Positions 33,450-42,090 of a stretch of DNA of 64,000 bases are shown in pieces. The notes beneath the pieces are model-generated. The model was not told where the DNA came from. It saw only the letters and a program-made list of their open reading frames with translations, and did not search any database. This DNA comes from Streptomyces sp. NBC_00690 (GTDB lineage: Bacteria; Actinomycetota; Actinomycetes; Streptomycetales; Streptomycetaceae), in contig NZ_CP109009.1 of assembly GCF_036226685.1 (NCBI RefSeq), positions 2,666,001-2,730,000 on the forward strand. Reading direction: 5' to 3'. The position numbers were made by a program, and so were the translations under genes. Within the stretch, counting starts at the first letter, position 1; each line of letters starts with the position of its first letter.

Positions 33450-34886
33450 TCAGGCGGGGACGAACAGCGCCTTCGCCGTGCCGGGGGACGCCTGGGTAAG
33501 GCGGACCCGCAGCGGTTCGCCGAGGGGGAGTTCGCGGTCGGCCTCGATGCGTCCGACCACGGCCGGGTCCTCCAGGTGGACGGTGCCGACGGTGGGCTCC
33601 TTCTCCTTGACGTCGACCACGATCGCGTCGAACTCCTCCCCCACCCGACCGCTGAGCAGAGCGGCCTCGACGAGGTCGACGCACTCGCGTTCCACCGTGT
33701 TGGCGCGCCGGGAGCCCTCCGCCATGCGACCCGGTAGGCCCGCCTGCGCCTCCAACACCCATTCCGGAACGCCCTGCCCGGCGCAGGCGGCGATGCAGAG
33801 TTCGCCCGTGTACCGGTCCACCAGTCGGCGCAGGGGCGCGGTGCAGTGGGTGTACTCGTGGGCGACCGCCGCATGGATGGCGGGTGAGGGGAGTCGACCG
33901 CCGGTGAAGACGGTGTAGCCGGCGCCGCGGAGGAGTGCGGTGCAGTCCTGGAGGAAGGCGGCGTGGCGGGCGTCCCGCGGGTCGAGGGAGCGGATGACGT
34001 CCGCGTACGAGACATGGTGGGGCCAGTCGATGTGCAGGGCCGTGGCGGAGCGGCGCAGCCGGGCGACGGCACCGTCGGGGGCGGTCGGGAGGGTGCGCAG
34101 GATGCCCGTACCGGATTCGATCATGATGTCGGCGGCGGCCATGCCGGTCAGCAGGGAGATCTGTGCGTTCCAGCCGTCGGCGGGACGCGGCGCGCGGTAC
34201 TCCAAGGTGTAGTGGCCGTCGTCGCCGATGATCTCCTGTTCGGGGACGTTGAGGGAGATCCCGCCGCGTTCGCGCTCCAGCTCTTCCCGCAGCAGGCCGA
34301 TGTCCCGGAGCAGGGCGAGCGCCGTGGGTGCGGTGCCTTCGTCGATCTGGCGCTGGGCGGTCGCGTAGTCGATTCGGGTCCGGCTGCGGACCTGTGCCCG
34401 GTGCACTTCGGCCTTGCGGGTACGACCTTCGGCGTCGAGGTCGATCCGCCAGAGCAGTGCGGGGGCGGTGTGTCCCGGGAGGAGGCTGGCCGCGGCGTGG
34501 GAGAGGGCGGGCGGGTGCAGGGGTACCGAGCCGTCGGGGAAGTAGAGGGTCTGGACCCGGCGCTGGGCTTCGATGTCCAGTTGCCCCCCGGGTGTGATGA
34601 AGGCGGCCGTGTCCGCGATGGCGTAGTGGACCCGGTAGCCGTTGCCGTGCCGGGCGAGGTGCATCGCCTGGTCGAGGTCTGCGGAGCCGGGCGGGTCGAT
34701 GGTGAAGAGGGGAATGTCGGTGGCGTCGTTCTGCGGCAGCCGAGGGGCCGCGGCGGCGGCGTGCGCCTCGGCGAGTACGGCTGGTGGGAAGTCGTCGGGC
34801 ACCCCGAGTTCCGTTCGCAGTTCACGCAGCGCGACCTGGAGCGGGGCGTTCGGCGGGCCCGTGGTGTGCAGGGGGCGGCGGGGCAT
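33450..34886 (-). CDS. RNB-domain (RNase II/R family) exoribonuclease
   Basis: A 478-residue 3'-5' exoribonuclease of the RNB family. The catalytic region shows the conserved acidic cluster in FTIDPPGSADLDQAMHL (residues ~60-76), then YAIADTAAFITPGG and RVQTLYFPDGSVPLHPP, and later HVSYADVIRSLDP and YTHCTAPLRRLVDRY. No N-terminal cold-shock domains and only a short C-terminal S1-like tail are present, matching the small actinobacterial RNB proteins rather than full RNase R. rnpB lies directly downstream on the same strand. Confidence 0.9.
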   Translation of the reverse strand: MPRRPLHTTGPPNAPLQVALRELRTELGVPDDFPPAVLAEAHAAAAAPRLPQNDATDIPLFTIDPPGSADLDQAMHLARHGNGYRVHYAIADTAAFITPGGQLDIEAQRRVQTLYFPDGSVPLHPPALSHAAASLLPGHTAPALLWRIDLDAEGRTRKAEVHRAQVRSRTRIDYATAQRQIDEGTAPTALALLRDIGLLREELERERGGISLNVPEQEIIGDDGHYTLEYRAPRPADGWNAQISLLTGMAAADIMIESGTGILRTLPTAPDGAVARLRRSATALHIDWPHHVSYADVIRSLDPRDARHAAFLQDCTALLRGAGYTVFTGGRLPSPAIHAAVAHEYTHCTAPLRRLVDRYTGELCIAACAGQGVPEWVLEAQAGLPGRMAEGSRRANTVERECVDLVEAALLSGRVGEEFDAIVVDVKEKEPTVGTVHLEDPAVVGRIEADRELPLGEPLRVRLTQASPGTAKALFVPA

Positions 34887-35093
34887 GGATCGAGCGTATG
34901 GCGGGGCGGGGCGGTCGGCACTCCGGAGGCGGGGGCTTCGGTAGGGGGTGTTCCGCGGCGGGAAGTAGCCCCCGGCGAAGGTGCGTGAGGGGGCGAGGCG
35001 TGGCGGACGGGCCCGGCGCGGCGCGTACGCTGGCGCGGGGGTTTTCGCCCTCTTGCTGCCCCCTGTTCGCCATGCGCCGTGAGGAGAACGTTC

Positions 35094-35894
35094 GTGCTCG
35101 TGCTGTTGCCGCCGTCGGAGGGGAAGGCCGCTTCCGGGCGCGGCGCTCCGCTGAAGCCCGAGTCGCTCTCGTTGCCGGGGCTGGCCGATGCGAGGGCCGC
35201 GGTCCTGGACGAGTTGGTGGAGTTGTGCGCGTCCGACGAGGTCAAGGCGCAGCAGGTGCTCGGGCTCAGTGAGGGCCTGCGGGGCGAGGTGGCCAAGAAC
35301 GTGGCGCTGCGGACCGCGGGGACCCGGCCGGCCGGCGATGTCTATACGGGGGTGCTGTACGACGCGCTCGGTCTGGGGTCGTTGGAGCCGGATGCCAGGC
35401 GTCGGGCGCGGGCGTCCCTGCTGGTGTTCTCCGGGCTGTGGGGAGCGGTGCGGATCGGCGACCGGATTCCGTCGTACCGCTGCTCGATGGGGGTGAAGCT
35501 GCCGGGTCTCGGCTCACTCGCCGCGCACTGGCGCGGGCCGATGGAGTCGGTCATGCCGGAGGCTGCGGGTCGGGGGCTGGTGCTGGATCTGCGCTCGGCG
35601 GCCTATGCGGGGGCGTGGAAGCCGAAGGGGGAGCTCGCGGCTCGGACGGCGACGGTGCGGGTGCTCCACTCGCAGATCGTCGACGGGGTGGAGAAGCGTT
35701 CGGTGGTGAGCCACTTCAACAAGGCGACGAAGGGGCGGATCGTACGGGACCTGCTGGTGTCCGGGGCTCGCCCGAAGGGGCCCGCGGAGCTGGTGGACGT
35801 ACTGCGGGAGCTTGGACACACGGTCGAGGCCACGGCTCCCGAAGCAAAGGGACGCCCTTGGGCCCTCGATGTCGTGGTCGCCGAGATCCACTGA
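35094..35894 (+). CDS. yaaA: YaaA-family peroxide stress protein
   Basis: A 266-residue member of the YaaA (UPF0246/DUF328) family, which limits free iron and DNA damage during peroxide stress in E. coli. Signatures are LLPPSEGKA at the N terminus, YTGVLYDALGL near 80, SGLWGAVRIGDRIPSYRCSM and VVSHFNKATKGRIVRDL. GTG 35094 was chosen: GAGGAGA sits about seven bases upstream and VLVLLPPSEGK matches the family start. It is divergent from the RNB gene. Confidence 0.9.
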   Translation: MLVLLPPSEGKAASGRGAPLKPESLSLPGLADARAAVLDELVELCASDEVKAQQVLGLSEGLRGEVAKNVALRTAGTRPAGDVYTGVLYDALGLGSLEPDARRRARASLLVFSGLWGAVRIGDRIPSYRCSMGVKLPGLGSLAAHWRGPMESVMPEAAGRGLVLDLRSAAYAGAWKPKGELAARTATVRVLHSQIVDGVEKRSVVSHFNKATKGRIVRDLLVSGARPKGPAELVDVLRELGHTVEATAPEAKGRPWALDVVVAEIH

Positions 35895-35980
35895 ACGACT
35901 GAGCGACTGAACCACGCGACGCTGTTGCATCATACGCAACGAGCGTTGCGCACAGTGCGGGTGCAGGGCAGGATGAGCGC

Positions 35981-36598
35981 ATGACCTCCGTCCTTGATCT
36001 CGCACCCGTCATTCCCGTCGTCGTCATCGAGGACGCCCATGACGCCGTGCCGCTCGCACGCGCCCTCGTCGCCGGCGGACTGCCCGCGATCGAGGTGACG
36101 CTACGGACGCCCGCCGCGCTGGACGCCGTCCGGGCGATCGCGGCCGAGGTACCGCAGGCGGTCATCGGTGCCGGCACGGTGATCTCCGCAGAGAACGTGA
36201 AGGCCGCGACCGACGCCGGTGCCCGATTCCTGGTCAGCCCCGGTTGGACGGATCGACTGCTGGACGCACTGCGGACCTCCGGTGTGCCATTCCTGCCGGG
36301 AGTCTCCACGGTGTCGGAGGTGGTGGCCCTGCTGGAGCAGGGGGTGGACGAGATGAAGTTCTTCCCCGCCGAGGCGGCGGGCGGCACGGCCTACCTCCGG
36401 TCCATCGGCGGCCCGCTTCCACAGGCGCGCTTCTGCCCGACCGGCGGGATCTCCCCCGCCAACGCCCCCGCCTATCTGGCGCTCCCCAACGTGGGCTGTG
36501 TCGGCGGCACCTGGATGCTGCCGGCGGACGCGCTGGCCGCCAAGGACTGGGCCCGGGTGGAGGAACTGGCCGCCTCGGCCGCCGCGCTGCGGGGCTGA
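35981..36598 (+). CDS. eda: KDPG/KHG aldolase (2-dehydro-3-deoxyphosphogluconate aldolase)
   Basis: A 205-residue class I aldolase that splits 2-keto-3-deoxy-6-phosphogluconate into pyruvate and glyceraldehyde-3-phosphate. Motifs: IPVVVIED, IEVTLRTPAAL (with catalytic Glu), IGAGTVIS, FLVSPG, MKFFPAE with the Schiff-base Lys, and FCPTGGIS for the phosphate site. Length is typical. Monocistronic here, downstream of yaaA; no Edd or sugar kinase gene is adjacent. Confidence 0.93.
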   Translation: MTSVLDLAPVIPVVVIEDAHDAVPLARALVAGGLPAIEVTLRTPAALDAVRAIAAEVPQAVIGAGTVISAENVKAATDAGARFLVSPGWTDRLLDALRTSGVPFLPGVSTVSEVVALLEQGVDEMKFFPAEAAGGTAYLRSIGGPLPQARFCPTGGISPANAPAYLALPNVGCVGGTWMLPADALAAKDWARVEELAASAAALRG

Positions 36599-36719
36599 GC
36601 CGCCGCCGAGCGCGGACGACCGTACATCACCACGGATCCCGCCCAGCGACGCCCCACCCCGCCCGACCCCCCGAGGTCGGTCCCGGGTGCCGTCGACCGG
36701 CTCTGGAAGACTCCCCTCC

Positions 36720-36881
36720 ATGTCGCAAGCCCCTGCTCCGCGCTCCGGATCGAGCGCCGACCATGACCCCGTGGGACGACGCAGCAGCGAGCGGGGGCCG
36801 GTGCCTTCCGTCTTCGATGTGACCGTGCCGGGTGGTGTCTCACCCGCCCGTACCCCCTCCCCGTTCGAGGAACGGCCCTGA
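36720..36881 (+). CDS. Possible 53-codon leader ORF overlapping the permease start
   Basis: An ATG-initiated frame (MSQAPAPRSGSS... to RTPSPFEERP) rich in Ser/Pro/Arg, with no recognised family. Its TGA (36879-36881) overlaps the probable CTG start of the permease as CTGA, so translation of this ORF could deliver ribosomes to that rare start. The ribosome site upstream (GGAAG) is weak, so it may be fortuitous. Confidence 0.35.
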   Translation: MSQAPAPRSGSSADHDPVGRRSSERGPVPSVFDVTVPGGVSPARTPSPFEERP

Positions 36882-38134
36882 GCGGGGCCTGGGCGACCAC
36901 GCTCTCCGTCCTGCTGCTGGTCGCCGTTCTCATCGCCGCCGTCGTCCGCCCCTGGGGTTGGCCCGAAGCCGTCATCGCCGTCCCCGCGGCGGCCCTCGCG
37001 ATCGGCACCGGCCTCCTCCCCCTGGATCGGGCGTGGCAGGAGGCCGAACAGCTCGGACCCGTGATCGGGTTCCTCGCCGCCGTACTCGTCCTCGCCCAAC
37101 TCTGCGACGACGAGGGCCTCTTCCGAGCGTGCGGGGCGTGGATGGCACGCGCCGCACGGGGGCAGCCGCGGCGACTGCTCCCCCAAGTCTTCGTGGTCGC
37201 ATCGGCGATCACCGCAGTGCTCAGTCTGGACGCCACGGTCGTCCTGCTGACCCCGGTCGTCTTCGCCACCGCCGCCCGGCTGGGAGCTCGACCGACCCCG
37301 CACGTCTACGCCTGTACCCATCTGGCCAACACGGCGTCCTTGCTGCTGCCCGTCTCCAATCTCACCAATCTCCTCGCGTTCGCCGCGAGCGGATTGAGCT
37401 TCACCCGGTTCGCGGCGCTGATGGCGCTGCCCTGGATCGCGGCGATCGCCGTGGAGTACGTGGTGCTCCGCCGCTTCTTCGCCACCGATCTGGACGCGGG
37501 GGCGAACCCTCCCGCGGCCGTGGAGGCTCCTCCGGTGCCGGTGTTCGCGCTGGCCACGGTGGTGGGCACGCTGGCGGGTTTCGTCCTCGCATCGGCGGTC
37601 GGCATCGATCCGGCGTGGGCGGCCTGCGCGGGGGCCTCGGTGCTCGCCGTACGGGCCCTCGCGAGGCGTCGCACCACGGTCCGGAAGCTGGTCCGCTCGG
37701 CGGCCCTGCCCTTTCTCGCCTTCGTCCTGGCCCTGGGCATCGTGGTTCGCGCGGTCGTCGACCATGGGCTGGCCGATGCCCTCGGCCGGTTGATGCCGGA
37801 CGGCACCGATCTCGCCGCGCTGTTCGCGATCGCCGCCCTCGCGGCCGTTCTCGCCAATGTCATCAACAACCTCCCCGCGGTCCTGGTGCTGCTGCCGCTC
37901 GCCGCACCGATCGGCCCGGGCGCCGTGCTCGCGGTGTTGCTGGGCGTGAACATCGGCCCGAACCTCACCTACGCGGGTTCACTCGCCACGCTGTTGTGGC
38001 GGCAGATCGTGCGTGACCACGACAGCGAGGTGGACTTGGGTGAGTTCACCCGGTTGGGACTGCTCGCCGTGCCTGCCACGCTGGTCGTCTCGGTGCTGGC
38101 ACTGTGGGCCTCGCTGGCGGTCATCGGCGTGTGA
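36878..38134 (+). CDS. ArsB/NhaD or SLC13-type ion permease, probable CTG start
   Basis: A ~418-residue permease of the ion-transporter superfamily with about 11 membrane segments. It shows VIGFLAAVLVLAQLCDDEGL, VVLLTPVVFATAARLG, THLANTASLLLPVSNLTNLL and its pseudo-symmetric counterpart LANVINNLPAVLVLLP and GVNIGPNLTYAGSLATLLW. The paired hairpin signatures are typical of ArsB/CitT-like carriers. From the upstream in-frame stop (36764) to GTG 37061, the frame has no ATG, GTG or TTG. Starting at 37061 would remove the first membrane segment. CTG 36878, preceded by GAGGA at the right distance, is the best start. Substrate unknown. Confidence 0.8.
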   Translation: MSGAWATTLSVLLLVAVLIAAVVRPWGWPEAVIAVPAAALAIGTGLLPLDRAWQEAEQLGPVIGFLAAVLVLAQLCDDEGLFRACGAWMARAARGQPRRLLPQVFVVASAITAVLSLDATVVLLTPVVFATAARLGARPTPHVYACTHLANTASLLLPVSNLTNLLAFAASGLSFTRFAALMALPWIAAIAVEYVVLRRFFATDLDAGANPPAAVEAPPVPVFALATVVGTLAGFVLASAVGIDPAWAACAGASVLAVRALARRRTTVRKLVRSAALPFLAFVLALGIVVRAVVDHGLADALGRLMPDGTDLAALFAIAALAAVLANVINNLPAVLVLLPLAAPIGPGAVLAVLLGVNIGPNLTYAGSLATLLWRQIVRDHDSEVDLGEFTRLGLLAVPATLVVSVLALWASLAVIGV

Positions 38135-38174
38135 TCCGCACCGCCCGTACAACGGTCTGCTGCGGAGGTGGGTC

Positions 38175-38672
38175 ATGACCGTGGTCGCCTGGATCGTCGA
38201 AGGCACCTGGCCGGCATGTGTGGATGCCGTACGTCGGTACGGGGTCGGCGAGTCGGGGATCGTCCTGTTGCACGTCTCGGGGCCCCAGGTGCCGGGGGTG
38301 GCCCGGGGTGCGTACGCCGGGCTGCTGGGGCGGGGCCAGCGTGAGGCAGACCCCGGCGAGCGGGTGGTCGAACTGGCGGCGCAGTCGGCCGACCGGCTGC
38401 TGACGGCGGCGGCGCAGCGACTCGCTCTCCCTTGCACCCGACTGGAGCGCACCGGCCGGGTGGAGCGGGAGGTGGTGGAGGCAGCCAGCGGAGCCGAACT
38501 GCTTGTGCTGGCCCGGGACGGCGACCTCACCCGTCCGGGGCCGCACAGCCTGGGTCCGGCGAGCCGTTTCGTCGTGGACCACGCGCCCTGCCCGGTGCTG
38601 TTGGTCTGGCCCGGGCCGGTCACGGCGGGTCCGGGCGGCCCGCAAGCACCCGGCCCGCCACCGCGGCCATGA
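38175..38672 (+). CDS. Universal-stress-protein-like (UspA) domain protein
   Basis: A 165-residue protein with an alpha/beta UspA-like fold: VVAWIVEGTW at strand 1 (weakly conserved, DGS replaced), GIVLLHVSGP at strand 2, LLVLARDGD, then SRFVVDHAPCPVLLVWPG, the classic C-terminal USP signature. The ATP motif G-x2-G-x9-G(S/T) is degenerate. GGAGGTG precedes the ATG. It follows the permease by 40 bases and is probably cotranscribed; USP-transporter pairs are common. Confidence 0.72.
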   Translation: MTVVAWIVEGTWPACVDAVRRYGVGESGIVLLHVSGPQVPGVARGAYAGLLGRGQREADPGERVVELAAQSADRLLTAAAQRLALPCTRLERTGRVEREVVEAASGAELLVLARDGDLTRPGPHSLGPASRFVVDHAPCPVLLVWPGPVTAGPGGPQAPGPPPRP

Positions 38673-38723
38673 GCCACCCGTGCAGGTGGAAGGTGTCAGC
38701 CGCGGGGAGATATTAGCCGTGCA

Positions 38724-40007
38724 TCAACCGCGCAGGTGAGAGGTGTCGTTCAGCAGCCGTACGGATGCGTTGCCGTCCGCGTAGTGGGCGACGACGGACA
38801 CCGATGCCGCCGAGAGTTCCATCCGGAACAACGACTCGGGCGGCGCCCCGAGTGCGAGGCGGACCAGGGTCTTGATCGGTGTGACATGGGTGACCAACAG
38901 GACCGTACGCCCGGCGTACCGGGACAGCAGCCGGTCGCGGGTGGACACCGTGCGGCGGGAGACCGCGGCAAAGCTCTCACCGCCTCCCGTCGGGGCGGCC
39001 TTCGCGGAGGACAGCCAGGCCGTCAGGTCATCCGGGTACCGCTCCTGCACCTCGGCGAAGGTCAGCCCTTCCCAGGCGCCGAAATCCGTCTCCCGCAGCC
39101 CATCCTCGATGTGAACGTCGATGTCCAACCGCTCGGCGACCGCTCGGGCCGTCTCCCGGCAGCGCTGGAGCGGGGAGCTGACGATGTCCTGGACGGTGCC
39201 CCTGGCCAGCAGCGCCGATGCCACGGCCTGTGCTTGTCGTCGACCCGCTTCGGAGAGGGCCGGGTCGGTGCCGCCGCTGCCCGAGAAGCGCTTCTGGGGC
39301 GTCAGCGCGGTCTCGCCGTGCCGCAACAGGACGAAGGTGGTGGGGGCGCCGAGGTCGGCGGAGGCAGCCCAGCCGACGGGTGGCGGCGCCGGCTCGGCGG
39401 CCGGTGCGGTCGCTGTGGCCCCAGTGGGCTCTGTGGGCTCTGTGGGCCCGTCGAGCGTGGCGCCGGTGGTCTCGGGTGCGCGCCCCGACAGGGCCGCACG
39501 CGCTTTGGCTGCGCCGGCCGCCGCATCACCCACGACCCTGGCCGGTGTGTCGAGTTCGGCCGTGGAACGCGCGGGCTCCCACTGCCGGCCGGCCTTGCCC
39601 GCGTCCATCGCCTCGTTGGCCAAACGGTCCGCGTGCTTGTTCTGCGCCCGCGGAATCCACTCGTAGGTGACGGCCGACCGCGGAAAGACGCCGGCCGCCT
39701 CGGCGGCCAGCGGCTTCATGTCGGGGTGCTTGATCTTCCAGCGCCCCGACATCTGCTCGACGACCAGTTTGGAGTCCATCCGAACGTGGACGGCGGCATC
39801 AGGCGCCAAGGCGTGCGCGGCCCGCAGACCGGCGATCAGACCGCGGTACTCGGCGACGTTGTTCGTCGCCACCCCGATGTACTCGGCCGCCTCGGCCAGC
39901 GTCTCGCCGGTGCTCGCATCGATCACCGCTGCACCGTAGCCGGCCGGTCCCGGATTGCCCCGGGAGCCGCCGTCGGCCTCGACGACGAACTTCCGTACGG
40001 CGGTCAC
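38724..40007 (-). CDS. Bifunctional RNase HI / histidine (acid) phosphatase
   Basis: A 427-residue fusion known from actinobacteria (Rv2228c type). Residues 1-135 are RNase H: VVEADGGSRGNPGPAGYG with the first Asp, NNVAEYRGL, VRMDSKLVVEQMSG, and NKHADRLAN. After an Ala/Thr/Pro linker (~140-220) comes a CobC-like histidine phosphatase (FVLLRHGETALTPQKRFSG; REDF-like DFGAWEGLTF; VTHVTPIK). It degrades RNA-DNA hybrids; the phosphatase substrate (alpha-ribazole-5-phosphate in CobC) is uncertain here. GTG at 40007 overlaps the upstream stop by one base (TAGTG). Confidence 0.93.
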   Translation of the reverse strand: MTAVRKFVVEADGGSRGNPGPAGYGAAVIDASTGETLAEAAEYIGVATNNVAEYRGLIAGLRAAHALAPDAAVHVRMDSKLVVEQMSGRWKIKHPDMKPLAAEAAGVFPRSAVTYEWIPRAQNKHADRLANEAMDAGKAGRQWEPARSTAELDTPARVVGDAAAGAAKARAALSGRAPETTGATLDGPTEPTEPTGATATAPAAEPAPPPVGWAASADLGAPTTFVLLRHGETALTPQKRFSGSGGTDPALSEAGRRQAQAVASALLARGTVQDIVSSPLQRCRETARAVAERLDIDVHIEDGLRETDFGAWEGLTFAEVQERYPDDLTAWLSSAKAAPTGGGESFAAVSRRTVSTRDRLLSRYAGRTVLLVTHVTPIKTLVRLALGAPPESLFRMELSAASVSVVAHYADGNASVRLLNDTSHLRG

Positions 40008-40750
40008 TACAGCCCCGACTCCTGGGTGCGGATCAGAATCCGACGGCAGTTCTCGCAGCGCAGCACCGAATCGCGGGGTGCGGCGCGCACCTCGTTGACC
40101 TCGGTGATGTTCAGCTCCAACTGGCAGCCCTCGCAGCGGCGCTGGAAGAGGCGTGCCGCGCCCACTCCGCCCTGCTGGACCCGGAGCTTCTCGTACAGCT
40201 TCAGCAGATCGGCCGGGACGACGGCCGAGATGGTCTCGCGCTCCTTCGTCGCCGCCGCGGCTTCGTCGTCCAACTCCTGTGTGGCGCTGTCCCGGCGGGC
40301 GGTGGCGAGGTCGGCCTTGGCCTGCACGGAGGCGACGCGCTCGGTCAGCTCCTTGACCCGCTCCTGCGCCGCCTCACGGCGCTCCATCACATCGAGGACG
40401 ATGTCCTCCAGGTCGCCCTGGCGCTTGGCGAGGGAGACGATCTCGCGCTGGAGGCTCTCCAGGTCCTTGGGGGAGCTGACCGCGCCGGAGTCCAACCGCT
40501 GCTGGTCGCGTACGGCGCGCTGGCGCACCTGGTCCACGTCCTGCTCGGCCTTCGTCTGCTCGCGGGCGGTGTCGCTCTCCTGCGTCTGCGCCGCGACGAG
40601 CAGGTCGCGCAGCTGGGTGACGTCCTTGGTGAGCGAGTCGATCTCGGCGTGCTCCGGCAGCGACTGCCGCTTGTGGGCGAGCTGCGACAGTCGTACGTCG
40701 AGGGCCTGGACGTCGAGGAGTCGGATCTGGTCGGCGGGCGCGGCGTTCAG
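40007..40750 (-). CDS. C4-type zinc-ribbon coiled-coil protein, CTG start at a CTGA overlap
   Basis: A 247-residue protein conserved between Nif3 and RNase H genes in actinobacteria. A long coiled coil (about 20-175, e.g. DIVLDVMERREAAQERVKEL) is followed by a C4 zinc ribbon (CEGCQLELNI ... CENCRRIL). Function is unknown; proposed roles involve nucleic acid binding. Homologues start at the Met of MNAAPADQIRLLDVQ. Here that codon is CTG (40750-40748), and the next in-frame ATG/GTG/TTG codons are far upstream inside the Nif3 gene. The CTG shares bases with the Nif3 stop (CTGA), and GGAG lies about nine bases before it. Confidence 0.82.
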   Translation of the reverse strand: MNAAPADQIRLLDVQALDVRLSQLAHKRQSLPEHAEIDSLTKDVTQLRDLLVAAQTQESDTAREQTKAEQDVDQVRQRAVRDQQRLDSGAVSSPKDLESLQREIVSLAKRQGDLEDIVLDVMERREAAQERVKELTERVASVQAKADLATARRDSATQELDDEAAAATKERETISAVVPADLLKLYEKLRVQQGGVGAARLFQRRCEGCQLELNITEVNEVRAAPRDSVLRCENCRRILIRTQESGL

Positions 40751-41598
40751 TTGGGGGCTCCAGGAGAAGAGAGACGTGAAGAGAGTTGAGAGGTCCAGGG
40801 GTCGGTGACCGTGCGCGAGACATGGACCCGAAGGTTCCAACCGTGTCGGTCGGAGATCTCGTCGAGCTGGCTGGCCGCAAGTTCGCACCAGGGCCATTCG
40901 GTGGCCCAGTGTGCGGCATCCACCAGGCCCAGCGGGGAGCGCTGGGTGGCTTCGGAGACCGGATGGTGACGCAGATCGGCGGTGAGGAAGGCGTCCACGC
41001 CTGCTGACCTCACCATGTCGAAGAGGCTGTCGCCCGAGCCGCCGCTCACGGCGACCGTGTGCACGACGGCGTCCGGGTCACCCGCGAAGCGGATTCCCTG
41101 GGCGGTGGCGGGCAGTCGCTCGGCGGCCCTGGCGGCGAACTCCGCCAGGGTCTGGGGGTGGTCCAGCTCACAGATGCGGCCGAGCCCGCGGCGCCCGGAG
41201 GCATCGGTGGGATCGGGCACCAGGGGGCGCACGACCCGTAGGTCGAGGGCGCCCGCGAGGGCGTCGGAGACACCGGGGTCCGCGGTGTCGGCATTGGTGT
41301 GCGCGACGTGCAGGGCGATGTCGTTCTTGATCAGGCTGTGGATGACACGGCCCTTGAAGTGGTCGGCGGCGACCGTCGTCGTACCGCGCAGATAGAGCGG
41401 GTGATGGGTGACGATCAACTGGGCCCCGATGTCGACCGCCTCGTCCGCGATCTCCTGGACCGGGTCGACGGCGAACAGCACCCGCTGCACCTGTGCGCCG
41501 GGGTCACCGCAGACGGTGCCGACGGCGTCCCACTGCTCGGCCCGCGCGGGTGGCCACAGGGCGTCGAGGGCGTCGATGACTTCAGAGAGGCGGGGCAC
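40747..41598 (-). CDS. Nif3-like dinuclear metal center protein
   Basis: A 283-residue NIF3/DUF34 protein with a trinuclear-to-dinuclear metal site: LIVTHHPLYLRG (His pair), ALHVAHTNADTA, and later VSGGSGDSLFDM, TADLRHHPV and VDAAHWATEWP. Some family members are proposed GTP cyclohydrolase I-like or metal-insertion proteins; the role is unproven. It is the first of three overlapping minus-strand genes with the zinc-ribbon protein and RNase H. Confidence 0.9.
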   Translation of the reverse strand: MPRLSEVIDALDALWPPARAEQWDAVGTVCGDPGAQVQRVLFAVDPVQEIADEAVDIGAQLIVTHHPLYLRGTTTVAADHFKGRVIHSLIKNDIALHVAHTNADTADPGVSDALAGALDLRVVRPLVPDPTDASGRRGLGRICELDHPQTLAEFAARAAERLPATAQGIRFAGDPDAVVHTVAVSGGSGDSLFDMVRSAGVDAFLTADLRHHPVSEATQRSPLGLVDAAHWATEWPWCELAASQLDEISDRHGWNLRVHVSRTVTDPWTSQLSSRLSSPGAPN

Positions 41599-42090
41599 GC
41601 AGACAGGTTACCCGCGCCGGGTGCGGCCCTGGTTCCTGAGCGCTGGAGAGCGGCGGGAGGACGGCGGGTGCATCGCCCACGGCGGAGGGCTGCGCCCATC
41701 GTCGTCCTTCGTCGTCTTCGTCGTCTTCGTCGGCGCCGTCGGGCCCGGGCTGAGGGGAGACCGTCGGACGCTGGCGGGCCAGGACGCATCAGATCGGGTT
41801 CGCGTTCGGTTCGGGAACGGACCTTCGGACCGTCGAAAAAGCGCTGGGCCCTCTCCTCGAAGCCCTTCGGACCTGGGGCGAAGCCCCCAGGAGGGCCGTG
41901 GACAGCGGGCTGTGGAGAGTGGGCAGCGGCCGGGGCGACATTCGGAGGCATCCAGACGCCGCCCGAGCACAAACGGTTCCGCAGGCATCGGCGATTCGCC
42001 TTCCCACCATCCATTTGTGTGAACGAGGAGGACTCGTGAGGTTCGGTTGGGCGTGCGAAATCTAGCTTCGTGACCGGAGGTGACGAACCG
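41599..42090. other. Intergenic region with CTTCGTCGT tandem repeat
   Basis: 492 bases between the divergent Nif3 and hypothetical genes. No gene is supported. At 41699-41734 a nine-base unit (CTTCGTCGT-like) is repeated about three and a half times. The rest should contain both promoters; I cannot assign -35/-10 boxes. Confidence 0.5.

Noticed and set aside
32482..33918. Long plus-strand open frame across the MFS end, rnpB and the RNB gene
   Set aside because: It overlaps the RNase P RNA and two well-supported genes in other frames; the translation is Arg-rich noise.
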